From an uncultured Bacteroidales bacterium (GTDB lineage: Bacteria > Bacteroidota > Bacteroidia > Bacteroidales > F082): 14,798 nt of DNA. The translations under genes and the position numbers were made by a program. The notes under the pieces were generated by a model, which saw nothing but the letters and a program-made list of their open reading frames with translations, was not told the origin of the DNA and did no database searches. The stretch spans positions 1 to 14,798 of the forward strand of contig CALGBV010000349.1 in NCBI GenBank assembly GCA_937884015.1, in the 5' to 3' direction. Positions 9,201 through 14,116 of this stretch are shown piece by piece; the first letter of the stretch is position 1, and each line of letters opens with the position of its first letter.

Positions 9201-9578
9201 AATGACCGTGCGCCGCTCGGATGTGTTGACGCGCTGTAGCACTTCGGTACGCGACAAAATGTAAGTGTTGTCTGCTTTCTCAGGCTCGTAAGGACGCTTG
9301 TAGGAAGTGGGGTAGAAGAGGATTTGCTTCTTGCTGTAATCCATTTCGCGCTCGCCGAAAGCACTTTCCAAGTCGTTGTAAAAATAGGCCGCCGTCTCGC
9401 GATCGGAGCAAATGACAAGGTGCTGCCCGCCTTTCTGACGGAACACTTCTTCAACGATGAAGGCTTTTGAGGAGCCGGTGAGATTCGAACATAGCAAATG
9501 ATTTCCGTCACGCAAATCATTGATGAGCGTTTTGATGCGGGAATCGTCGTTGTAAAATTTTCTCGATAAATTAGCCAC
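6216..9578 (-). CDS. mfd: Transcription-repair coupling factor Mfd
   Basis: Mfd binds RNA polymerase stalled at a lesion, pushes it off DNA by ATP-driven translocation and recruits UvrA, starting transcription-coupled repair. The 1120-residue length is normal. Domains in order: UvrB-like module (about 1-340, with RGGLIDVFSF at 185-194 and the IEFFGDEVDSIR motif at 202-213); CarD-like RNA-polymerase-interacting domain (about 435-500, PGDYVTHIDYGIGQFDGL); SF2 translocase (about 550-900) with Walker A GDVGFGKTEV (591-600), DEEQ box (692-695), TATPIPRT (718-725) and motif VI QLRGRVGR (861-868); and the C-terminal TRCF regulatory domain (about 970-1075). All motifs are intact. The start is GTG at 9578: an in-frame stop lies at 9587-9585 and no ATG occurs before residue 79. 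A promoter box lies 43 bases upstream. First gene of a probable mfd-DUF985-uvrC unit. Confidence 0.98.
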   Translation of the reverse strand: MANLSRKFYNDDSRIKTLINDLRDGNHLLCSNLTGSSKAFIVEEVFRQKGGQHLVICSDRETAAYFYNDLESAFGEREMDYSKKQILFYPTSYKRPYEPEKADNTYILSRTEVLQRVNTSERRTVIVSYPEALSEKVFTRKLLAKNSFKIKVGDNINLDDLIEKLYEFNFENVDFVVEPGQFAIRGGLIDVFSFANDNPYRIEFFGDEVDSIRSFDIANQLSIEKLNNIVLVPNMQEKAFIEERESILQYLPNTTAIWLENMSFFASQIDREYDRAVESFQKLDENQKPMTPEQLFCKSEELMDNLLKRNTVEFGPSSKLKASETIEFHTQPQPVFNKNFSLLIEDLEAHKQDGYKIILFSESNKQLDRIQNILNDINQQDELHSDFQRENRAIHAGFIDNDLKICCYTDHQIFERYHRFHLRDNFASKQAITLKDLYDLKPGDYVTHIDYGIGQFDGLETIDNNGKTQEAIRIIYNKGDLLYISIHSLHCIAKYCSKDGTEPTLSTLGSNTWNRLKSKTKSKVKDIARELIKLYAERKQSKGFQFAPDNYLQNELEASFIYEDTPDQLKATNDVKRDMESENPMDRLVCGDVGFGKTEVAMRAAFKACCDSKQVAVLVPTTVLALQHYHTFKERLNGFPVNIEYLNRFKSAKEQKETLKQLESGQIDIIIGTHRLTGKDVKFKDLGLLIIDEEQKFGVAVKEKLKEMKANVDTLTLTATPIPRTLQFSMMGARDLSVISTPPPNRYPVQTELHTFDGELIRDAIQFEMARDGQVFFIHNRIQNIEEVKNVILRYVPGARVAVAHGQMDGEKLEKIMLGFINGDYDVLLCTTIVESGLDIPNANTIIINDAHRYGLSDLHQLRGRVGRSNKKAFCYLLTPPYNTLTQDAQKRLRALEEFSDLGGGINIAMRDLDIRGAGNLLGAEQSGFINDIGFETYHKILDEAIRELKTTEFQDLFEQEEEQQFVSECGIETDMEVCFPGDYIGSTSERISLYTELDHIKNEEGLMKFTERLIDRFGPIPKQVNDLLNTVRLRWLARDCGFEKIVLRNNIMTAYFISNQASKYYETGVYKDIMQYIITHPKRTSVKEVKEKLLLQIKEVTTITQALLLLREMSKTEEK

Positions 9579-9621
9579 GCTTTTTTACCTTTTAGTGCCA
9601 TCCGCAAAATGGAATGACGCT

Positions 9622-9630
9622 GCAAAGGTA
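9622..9630 (-). promoter_or_regulatory. Putative -7 promoter element for mfd
   Basis: On the minus strand TACCTTTGC, an exact TAnnTTTG match, lies 43 bases before the GTG start of mfd. No good -33 TTTG is visible at 19-21 bases upstream. It is identical to the element before nusB on the other side of the intergenic region. Confidence 0.5.
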
Positions 9631-9847
9631 GCAAAAATCTATCATTTTGAAGATAAGAAAGGCGCGAACCTCTCTACTCACATTCACGGGGAGCGTCGGA
9701 TGAACCCCGTTTACTCACATAGATTAGCCCACGCCTAAAGACGCGAGCATTAACATTTGGGAACATTCAAAAAGCCTGTTTCAGTGTTGTCTTTTGCAAT
9801 CATGCATTCCAAAAGTTCCATCGTTTAAGCTATCACTCTTGATTTAT

Positions 9848-10218
9848 TCTTCTTTTTGAGGCATCTCGATTAAAAAACTCCTCCTACCGGACCAAATTTC
9901 CACTTCTCGAGAAAAAAGTCCAACACTAGGACAAAATGCTCGACGTGTCGAGAAAAAAGACCTTGCGCATGACATAATGTCCCAAATCTCGAACATTTTG
10001 TCATGCCGATGGACCAAAATGCTCGACGTGTCGAGAAATAAGTCCTTGCAATGGACTAAATCCTCGAAAAGTCGAGGAAAAAGAGCTAAGCCCGGACTAA
10101 ATCCTCGAAAAGTCGAATTTCAGTCCTACCGATGGAGCAAAATAACTGAAAAATTGAAGAAATACGTCATACGCATGGCTTTTTTTGAATTTCATTTGAA
10201 GAGTTGTAAACTGCAGTA
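9848..10218. repeat. Degenerate ~41-bp tandem repeat array with internal dyads
   Basis: Unit starts at about 9889, 9929, 9970, 10011, 10053, 10094, 10134 and 10177 give spacings of 40-43 bases. A decayed unit precedes 9889. A typical unit has GGAC, a short A-rich stretch with AAAT, a CTCGA...TCGAG palindrome, an A-rich tract, GTCC, and a 7-8 base linker that itself resembles TNCCGAT or TNCGCAT. The best-kept copies are at 10011-10052 and 9929-9969; both ends of the array decay, as is common in tandem repeats. GGAC/GTCC dyads close the units at 9889-9921, 10011-10045 and 10094-10126. The copy at 9970-10003 keeps the pairing as TGAC/GTCA. Function unknown; a protein-binding array or a string of RNA hairpins are both possible. 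Confidence 0.85.
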
Positions 10219-10255
10219 TCGGAATAATTCTAGGTGAATCGAATGAAAAAAAAAG

Positions 10256-10278
10256 GGGAGTTATATACATGACGGCAC
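10256..10278 (+). repeat. Left arm of 23-bp terminal inverted repeat
   Basis: Pairs with 10771-10793 at 22 of 23 positions; the one mismatch is in the GACGG versus GATGG part. Preceded by a run of nine A and a G. The 8-mer GTTATATA of this arm recurs at 10432-10439. Confidence 0.85.
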
Positions 10279-10327
10279 AAAAAACGTTTTCATTCCCCAA
10301 CTTGCAAATTACAATCCAAATCAGTAA

Positions 10328-10360
10328 GGATTTTCCGTGGGATTTTTAGTAAGGATTTTG
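10328..10360 (+). repeat. GGATTTT triplet block 1
   Basis: Three GGATTT motifs begin at 10328, 10340 and 10353 (spacing 12 then 13). The block is the same length as block 2 (10483-10515) and agrees with it at about 25 of 33 ungapped positions. It is also similar to the reverse complement of the block at 10600-10645. Confidence 0.75.
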
Positions 10361-10399
10361 AGCGAAGTTGTCATTGTCGATGGGACAAACGGACGTTGG

Positions 10400-10438
10400 A
10401 TATAACAGTGATATACAACATTTTGCATTTTGTTATAT
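10400..10438. repeat. Small inverted repeat inside the foldback region
   Basis: ATATAACA (10400-10407) and TGTTATAT (10431-10438) are exact reverse complements separated by 23 bases. This is a weak structure alone, noted because it adds to the dyad-rich character of the segment. Confidence 0.5.
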
Positions 10439-10482
10439 AGAAACGACCCAAAATATAGAAATGCCTTCACTTATTTTTAATA

Positions 10483-10515
10483 GGATTTTCAGTGTGGATT
10501 TTTTGCAGGATTTTG
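10483..10515 (+). repeat. GGATTTT triplet block 2
   Basis: Three GGATTTT motifs begin at 10483, 10496 and 10508 (spacing 13 then 12). The first two form the left arm of the perfect hairpin 10484-10535; the third forms most of its loop. Confidence 0.75.
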
Positions 10516-10535
10516 AAAAATCCACACTGAAAATC
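10484..10535. repeat. Perfect 20-bp inverted repeat with 12-base loop
   Basis: GATTTTCAGTGTGGATTTTT (10484-10503) is the exact reverse complement of 10516-10535, and the loop is TGCAGGATTTTG. It would form a very stable hairpin in RNA or a cruciform in DNA. It is not followed at once by a T-run on either strand, so it does not look like an ordinary terminator. Confidence 0.93.
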
Positions 10536-10560
10536 TCAACTAAAAATCCTTCTGAAAATG
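10516..10560 (-). repeat. GGATTTT triplet block 3, inverted
   Basis: Contains ACTGAAAATC-type motifs whose CT positions fall at 10527, 10540 and 10552 (spacing 13 then 12). It is the inverted counterpart of block 2, and its first 20 bases are the right arm of the hairpin. Confidence 0.75.
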
Positions 10561-10599
10561 TTTCTACGATTCTTTCTCTTTCGGGTCGGGCAAAGCCCT

Positions 10600-10645
10600 C
10601 AAAATCCCAACTGAAAATCTTTCTGAAAATCTTAACTGAAAAAAT
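10600..10645 (-). repeat. GGATTTT triplet block 4, inverted
   Basis: CTGAAAATC-type motifs begin at 10611, 10623 and 10636 (spacing 12 then 13), preceded by AAAATCCC. Its reverse complement is similar to block 1 over about 38 bases. Confidence 0.7.
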
Positions 10646-10770
10646 CATGTCTGATGAAATTGTTCTGTTAGAGAGGTTTGTTTTTGTTTGTGCCAACAAG
10701 TAAATAAGTGCCTTTTTTTTGATGAATAAATGAGCCAATGGCTAAGGGCTAAAGGCCAAAAGCCCACATT

Positions 10771-10793
10771 GTGCCATCATGTATATAACTCCC
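10771..10793 (-). repeat. Right arm of 23-bp terminal inverted repeat
   Basis: Reverse complement of 10256-10278 with one mismatch, followed by a T-run and GGGG. It starts 492 bases after the left arm ends. Confidence 0.85.
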
Positions 10794-10878
10794 TTTTTTG
10801 GGGCAAGGTTTATTCCTGTCATGCCAGCCATGAAAATCAAAAATTTCACCTCCACGCACACAATTCATTTTATTTTTC

Positions 10879-10887
10879 TACCTTTGC
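10879..10887 (+). promoter_or_regulatory. Putative -7 promoter element for nusB
   Basis: TACCTTTGC, an exact TAnnTTTG match, lies 30 bases before the nusB ATG. The -33 region is AT-rich without a clear TTTG. It would lead the nusB-porQ-recF genes. Confidence 0.55.
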
Positions 10888-10917
10888 ATTTTATTTTACC
10901 GTTCTAATTTTATTCTT

Positions 10918-11907
10918 ATGTTGAATAGGAGATTTTTAAGAGTCAAGGTGTTGCAGGAAATCTATGCCTGTCACCAGTCTGAGGAAACCGACTTGAACAA
11001 AGCCGAAAAACATTTGTTGGAAAGTGTTGATAATCTGTATCAACTCTTTGTGTATCAGCTGTCTTTCTGGGTCGAAGTGAAGCGTTTCGCCGAACGCCGC
11101 ATCGAGGAAAACCGCACGAAGAATTTCCCGACCTACGAGGATTTGCACCCGAACATGAAGTTCGTCAATAACCGTGTCCTTGATATGCTCGACAACAACA
11201 AGCACCTGCTTGCCTTGGAGGAACAATACAAGATCAACTGGGCCGACTATCGCGAGGATTTCATCCGTGGCTTTTACAACCGCCTGCGCGAATATCCTGA
11301 ATATCAGGCTTACATGAACAGCAGCGAGGACAGTTTCGAGGACGACCGCAAGTTCTTGGTTTCCATCGTTGACAAATACATGGCTGAAGAAATTGCCGAA
11401 GACGAAGAAAGCGGCGAAAAGACTTTCCTCTCCGATTTCTATTGCGACCGCAATCTCTCCTTCAACAGCGATTATCAGATTGCCATCTTCCTGTTGTGGA
11501 AATACCTCAACGAGATGCAGAACGATTTCAACGAAAACACCAGATTGCCATCGGCTTACAAAACCCAAGGCAATGTTCCGAATGAAGACCGCGAGTTCGT
11601 CATCAATCTGTTCAAGAAGACCATGACGAATGCCGAAGAATTCAAGAAAATCGTTGAAGAAAACACCTCCAATTGGAATTACGACCGTCTCGCTATGATG
11701 GATAAGATTTTGATTTTCATGGCAATGACGGAATTTTTATATTTCCACGACATTCCTGTCAAGGTGACCATTAACGAGTACATCGAGATTTCGAAATTCT
11801 ACAGCACGCCTGACAGCCGCCGTTTCATCAATGGCATGTTGGACAAGATTTCGCAGATCATGAAGGAGAATGGTACCTTGGTGAAAACCGGACGTGGCCT
11901 GATTTGA
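10918..11907 (+). CDS. nusB: Transcription antitermination factor NusB, long Bacteroidota form
   Basis: NusB joins NusE (ribosomal protein S10) on boxA RNA to prevent early termination, mainly in rRNA operons. The 329-residue protein is about twice the length of E. coli NusB. It has an N-terminal extension (about 1-220) starting MLNRRFLRVKVLQEIYACHQ, and the NusB helical fold lies in the C-terminal third (about 222-315). The core motifs there are REFVINLFKKTM, NWNYDRLAMMDKILIFMAMTEFL and VTINEYIEISKFYSTPDSRRFINGMLDKI. A long N-terminal region is normal for Bacteroidota NusB. The ATG at 10918 fits the conserved start. In many relatives yajC follows nusB; here porQ follows after 46 bases. Confidence 0.95.
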   Translation: MLNRRFLRVKVLQEIYACHQSEETDLNKAEKHLLESVDNLYQLFVYQLSFWVEVKRFAERRIEENRTKNFPTYEDLHPNMKFVNNRVLDMLDNNKHLLALEEQYKINWADYREDFIRGFYNRLREYPEYQAYMNSSEDSFEDDRKFLVSIVDKYMAEEIAEDEESGEKTFLSDFYCDRNLSFNSDYQIAIFLLWKYLNEMQNDFNENTRLPSAYKTQGNVPNEDREFVINLFKKTMTNAEEFKKIVEENTSNWNYDRLAMMDKILIFMAMTEFLYFHDIPVKVTINEYIEISKFYSTPDSRRFINGMLDKISQIMKENGTLVKTGRGLI

Positions 11908-11953
11908 TGCAATAATTTGAGTAGATGCCCGTTATGACTAAATACAAAATACG

Positions 11954-12994
11954 ATGAAGAAAAACTTGTCAAAAATATTGCTGTTTGCGGCTTCAATGCT
12001 TGCATTATCAGCTCAAGCTCAGGTAGTAGATGACGGACTCTATAGGGCAGTGCGTACTCCGAATTCGGCGCGCGTTGCTGCATTGGGTGGTTTGGTCTTG
12101 CCTTTCCACGATGGTGATATTCAGACGGCTACGTTCAATCCTTCGGCCATTTGTCCGGCCATGAACGACCAGCTGGCGTTTTCCTACGTCGGCGATTTCA
12201 ACATCGGTTCCAATTATGCCGCCGTGCAGTATGCCCACGATTTTGAAAAGGCCGGCAGTTTCTGCGCTTCCTTGCAATATTACAACTATGGTAAATTTAA
12301 CGAGGCTACGGAAGGTGGCACATTGACCGGAAACACGTTCCAAGTCAACGACTATGCCGTAACCATCGGATGGGGTCGCGAACTGACCGATAAATGGAGC
12401 ATTGGTGCCAATCTGAAATATGCCGGATTGCAGGGTGAGGCCTATTCCTGTGGCGCTTTGGCCGTTGATGTGGCTGCAACCTATTGGTCTTACAGCGACT
12501 GGGCCTTGACATTGGCGGCACGCAACATCGGTCATCAGCTTTTTGTCGTCAATTTCGACAATGATTACAATGGTTGGATGCCTTTCAGCCTTGACTTTAC
12601 GGCCTCGAAGCGACTGGAACACCTGCCGTTTACTTTTGTGTTTGCCTATAAGGACATGCAACGTTGGAATATGCTTGCTCCAAAAGAACCTGAATACGAC
12701 CCGATTACGCACGAACTTATAAAGGAAAACACCACCTTGAAATTCTTCAAGAATCTCGGATGCCATTTCGTCATTGGCGGCGAATTGGAGATTGGCAAGA
12801 ATCTCGTTTTGCGTGCGGCCTATAATTATGGCATCCACGAAAAAATGACCGTGCCTGCAGTTCGTGATCTGACAGGTTTTTCCGTTGGTTTCGGCATTAA
12901 GGTGAAGCGTTTTGAAATCGACTATGCACGCTCGAGATGCAACATTGTTGGCTCACCCAACTACTTGACGCTTAGGGTAAACCTCAACAAGTGA
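11954..12994 (+). CDS. porQ: Type IX secretion system protein PorQ
   Basis: PorQ is an outer-membrane beta-barrel protein of the type IX secretion system, related in fold to PorV and FadL-type barrels and associated with the C-terminal signal attachment machinery. The 346-residue length fits. The N-terminus is a clear signal peptide (MKKNLSKILLFAASMLALSAQA, cleavage likely after Ala22). Next comes the family signature VRTPNSARVAALGGLVLPFHDGDIQTATFNPSAICPAMNDQLAFSYVGDF, given here as residues ~34-83 with key ARVAALGG and FNPS. Repeated amphipathic strands follow, and the C-terminus ends in LRVNLNK. It lies between nusB and recF, with 46 bases to nusB and 8 to recF. With sprA at the window start, it shows the host has a type IX system. 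A generic PorV-like protein is the main alternative. Confidence 0.87.
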   Translation: MKKNLSKILLFAASMLALSAQAQVVDDGLYRAVRTPNSARVAALGGLVLPFHDGDIQTATFNPSAICPAMNDQLAFSYVGDFNIGSNYAAVQYAHDFEKAGSFCASLQYYNYGKFNEATEGGTLTGNTFQVNDYAVTIGWGRELTDKWSIGANLKYAGLQGEAYSCGALAVDVAATYWSYSDWALTLAARNIGHQLFVVNFDNDYNGWMPFSLDFTASKRLEHLPFTFVFAYKDMQRWNMLAPKEPEYDPITHELIKENTTLKFFKNLGCHFVIGGELEIGKNLVLRAAYNYGIHEKMTVPAVRDLTGFSVGFGIKVKRFEIDYARSRCNIVGSPNYLTLRVNLNK

Positions 12995-13002
12995 TTTGAT
13001 TG

Positions 13003-14115
13003 ATGTATCTCCACGAACTGAAACTGGCGAATTTCAAGAATTGCGAGTCGGCTGACTTAGTGTTGTCCGAAAAGGTGAATTGTTTCGTGGGCCTGAATGG
13101 GGCAGGGAAGACCAACATCCTCGATTCCATCTATTATCTTTCGTTTTGCAAGAGCTTTTTCGGTGCGACGGATAAGATGAACATCCGCCACGAGCAGGAT
13201 TTTTTCAGCATACACGGCGTATATTCCCATAACGACAAGGAAGACGAACTGGTTTCGTGCATTCAAAAACGCGATGCGCAGAAGTCGTTCCGTTTCAATA
13301 AAAAGGAATACAGCCGTCTCTCCGACCATATCGGGAAGTTTCCTTTGGTGATGATTTCGCCTTACGACCGCGACCTCATCAACGAGGGTAGCGACCTGCG
13401 CCGCAAGTTCATTGATGGCGTCATTTCGCAATTCGACCCATTGTATCTTAATGCGTTACTGAAATATAACCGCGCCTTGCAACAACGCAACACGCAACTG
13501 AAACAGTTTGCCGAAACACGCACCTTCGACCGCGATTTACTGCGTCTTTGGGACGACCAGCTCATTATGACCGCCGATGACATTCATGCCAAACGTCAGC
13601 GTTTTTTGGAGGAATTCCTGCCCATTTTCCAACATTATTACGAAATCGTTTCAGGCGGCAACGAACAGGTCGGCATTGGTTATCAGTCGCGCCTCAGCGA
13701 AAAATCCTTGCGTGAATTGCTCGATGAAAGTCTACACGCCGACTGTCATTCGGGCTATACCAACGTGGGCATTCACAAGGATGATTTGGAGTTTGAACTT
13801 GATGGTCATCAGTTGAAGAAATTCGGTTCGCAGGGACAGCAGAAATCGTTTGTCGTTTCCATCCGTCTGGCACAGTTTGAGTTTAATTATCAGAAGATTG
13901 GCTACAAGCCCATTCTGCTTCTTGACGATATTTTCGACAAGCTTGACGACCAGCGCGTGATGAAGCTGGTCCGTCTGGTTGGCGACAACCATTTCGGGCA
14001 GGTTTTCATTACCGATACGCAACGTCAGCGCGTGGAACGTCTGTTTGATGATACCGGCATCAACCATAAGATTTTTGAAGTGGAAAAAGGTGTCGTGACT
14101 GAAATCGGAGGTTGA
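13003..14115 (+). CDS. recF: DNA replication and repair protein RecF
   Basis: RecF is an SMC-like ATPase that, with RecO and RecR, loads RecA at single-strand gaps. The 370-residue length is normal. Walker A is GLNGAGKT (30-37), the ABC-type signature is SQGQQKS (276-282), and Walker B is PILLLDDIFDKLD (303-315). The family motif IKRDL-like YDRDLINEGSDLRRKFIDGVIS falls at 121-142 (key residues Arg123, Arg133 and Asp138). The ATG at 13003 is preferred; a TTG at 13000 precedes it in frame. It begins 8 bases after porQ, so it is likely cotranscribed. The last codons (GAA ATC GGA GGT TGA) contain a GGAGG that also serves as a ribosome-binding site for the next gene. If the neighbouring glnN is an assembly join, the final few residues of recF could be altered. 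Confidence 0.97.
   Translation: MYLHELKLANFKNCESADLVLSEKVNCFVGLNGAGKTNILDSIYYLSFCKSFFGATDKMNIRHEQDFFSIHGVYSHNDKEDELVSCIQKRDAQKSFRFNKKEYSRLSDHIGKFPLVMISPYDRDLINEGSDLRRKFIDGVISQFDPLYLNALLKYNRALQQRNTQLKQFAETRTFDRDLLRLWDDQLIMTADDIHAKRQRFLEEFLPIFQHYYEIVSGGNEQVGIGYQSRLSEKSLRELLDESLHADCHSGYTNVGIHKDDLEFELDGHQLKKFGSQGQQKSFVVSIRLAQFEFNYQKIGYKPILLLDDIFDKLDDQRVMKLVRLVGDNHFGQVFITDTQRQRVERLFDDTGINHKIFEVEKGVVTEIGG
14107..14111 (+). promoter_or_regulatory. Strong Shine-Dalgarno before glnN
   Basis: GGAGG, 5 bases before the ATG at 14117, is a textbook ribosome-binding site. The other genes in this window have AT-rich leaders without one, as usual in Bacteroidota. It supports the ATG at 14117 and marks glnN as foreign in style. 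Confidence 0.6.
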
Positions 14116-14116
14116 A

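Larger units (their letters stand above)
10246..10798. mobile_element. Foldback or MITE-like element with terminal inverted repeats (hypothesis)
   Basis: The bases at 10256-10278 and 10771-10793 are reverse complements at 22 of 23 positions (cores GTTATATACATGACGGCAC and GTGCCATCATGTATATAAC). The match extends outwards as A-run plus GGGG on the left and CCC plus T-run on the right, with a one-base gap. Inside are two inward 33-bp-class repeat blocks on the left half (10328-10360, 10483-10515) and two inverted ones on the right half (10516-10560, 10600-10645). At the centre is a perfect 20-bp stem (10484-10503 with 10516-10535). No transposase is encoded. Concentric inverted repeats in a gene-free gap suggest a non-autonomous foldback element, but no clear target-site duplication is visible. 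A large structured RNA is an alternative. Confidence 0.45.
9579..10917. other. Long gene-free interval between divergent mfd and nusB
   Basis: No credible coding region is seen in these 1.34 kb. From left to right it holds the mfd promoter (about 9622-9630); a short segment with a TACTCACAT direct repeat (9675-9683 and 9712-9720) around an ACGGGG/CCCCGT dyad (9686-9691, 9705-9710); an otherwise plain stretch to about 9847; a ~41-bp tandem array (about 9848-10218); a foldback structure with inverted repeats (about 10246-10798); and the nusB promoter region. Short frames at 9977-10237 (+), 10368-10703 (+) and 10433-10738 (-) cross the repeats and look spurious. Confidence 0.8.

Noticed and set aside
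8697..9239. 180-residue plus-strand frame opposite mfd
   Set aside because: Lies wholly inside the intact mfd reading frame, with no motif of its own; an antisense shadow.
9889..10170. CRISPR array
   Set aside because: Period is ~41 bases but the units diverge from each other, the 7-8 base linkers are far too short for spacers and resemble one another, and no cas genes are nearby.
9977..10237. 86-residue plus-strand frame as a gene
   Set aside because: It runs through the tandem array, has a repeat-derived basic composition, no recognisable domain and no promoter or ribosome site.
10484..10535. Rho-independent terminator
   Set aside because: The stem is AT-rich at both ends with no following T-run, and there is no gene directly upstream on either strand that would need it.
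10368..10738. Overlapping 111-residue (+) and 101-residue (-) frames as genes
   Set aside because: Both cross the GGATTTT repeats, which have a 12.5-base period incompatible with codons. The encoded SVDF/LKI-type repeats are low-complexity and appear on both strands because of the palindromes.
10256..10793. Invertible promoter or phase-variation switch
   Set aside because: The arms and spacing could suit an invertible segment, but no invertase is nearby, the 30-base gap to an outward promoter is not evident, and the internal nested symmetry would make inversion nearly silent. Kept only as a foldback element hypothesis.
10936..11568. 210-residue minus-strand frame opposite nusB
   Set aside because: Shadow of the conserved nusB gene, Val/Phe-rich composition from the complement of acidic codons, no domain.
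12008..12838. 276-residue minus-strand frame opposite porQ
   Set aside because: Shadow of porQ, which has a signal peptide and family motifs; nothing recognisable on the minus strand.
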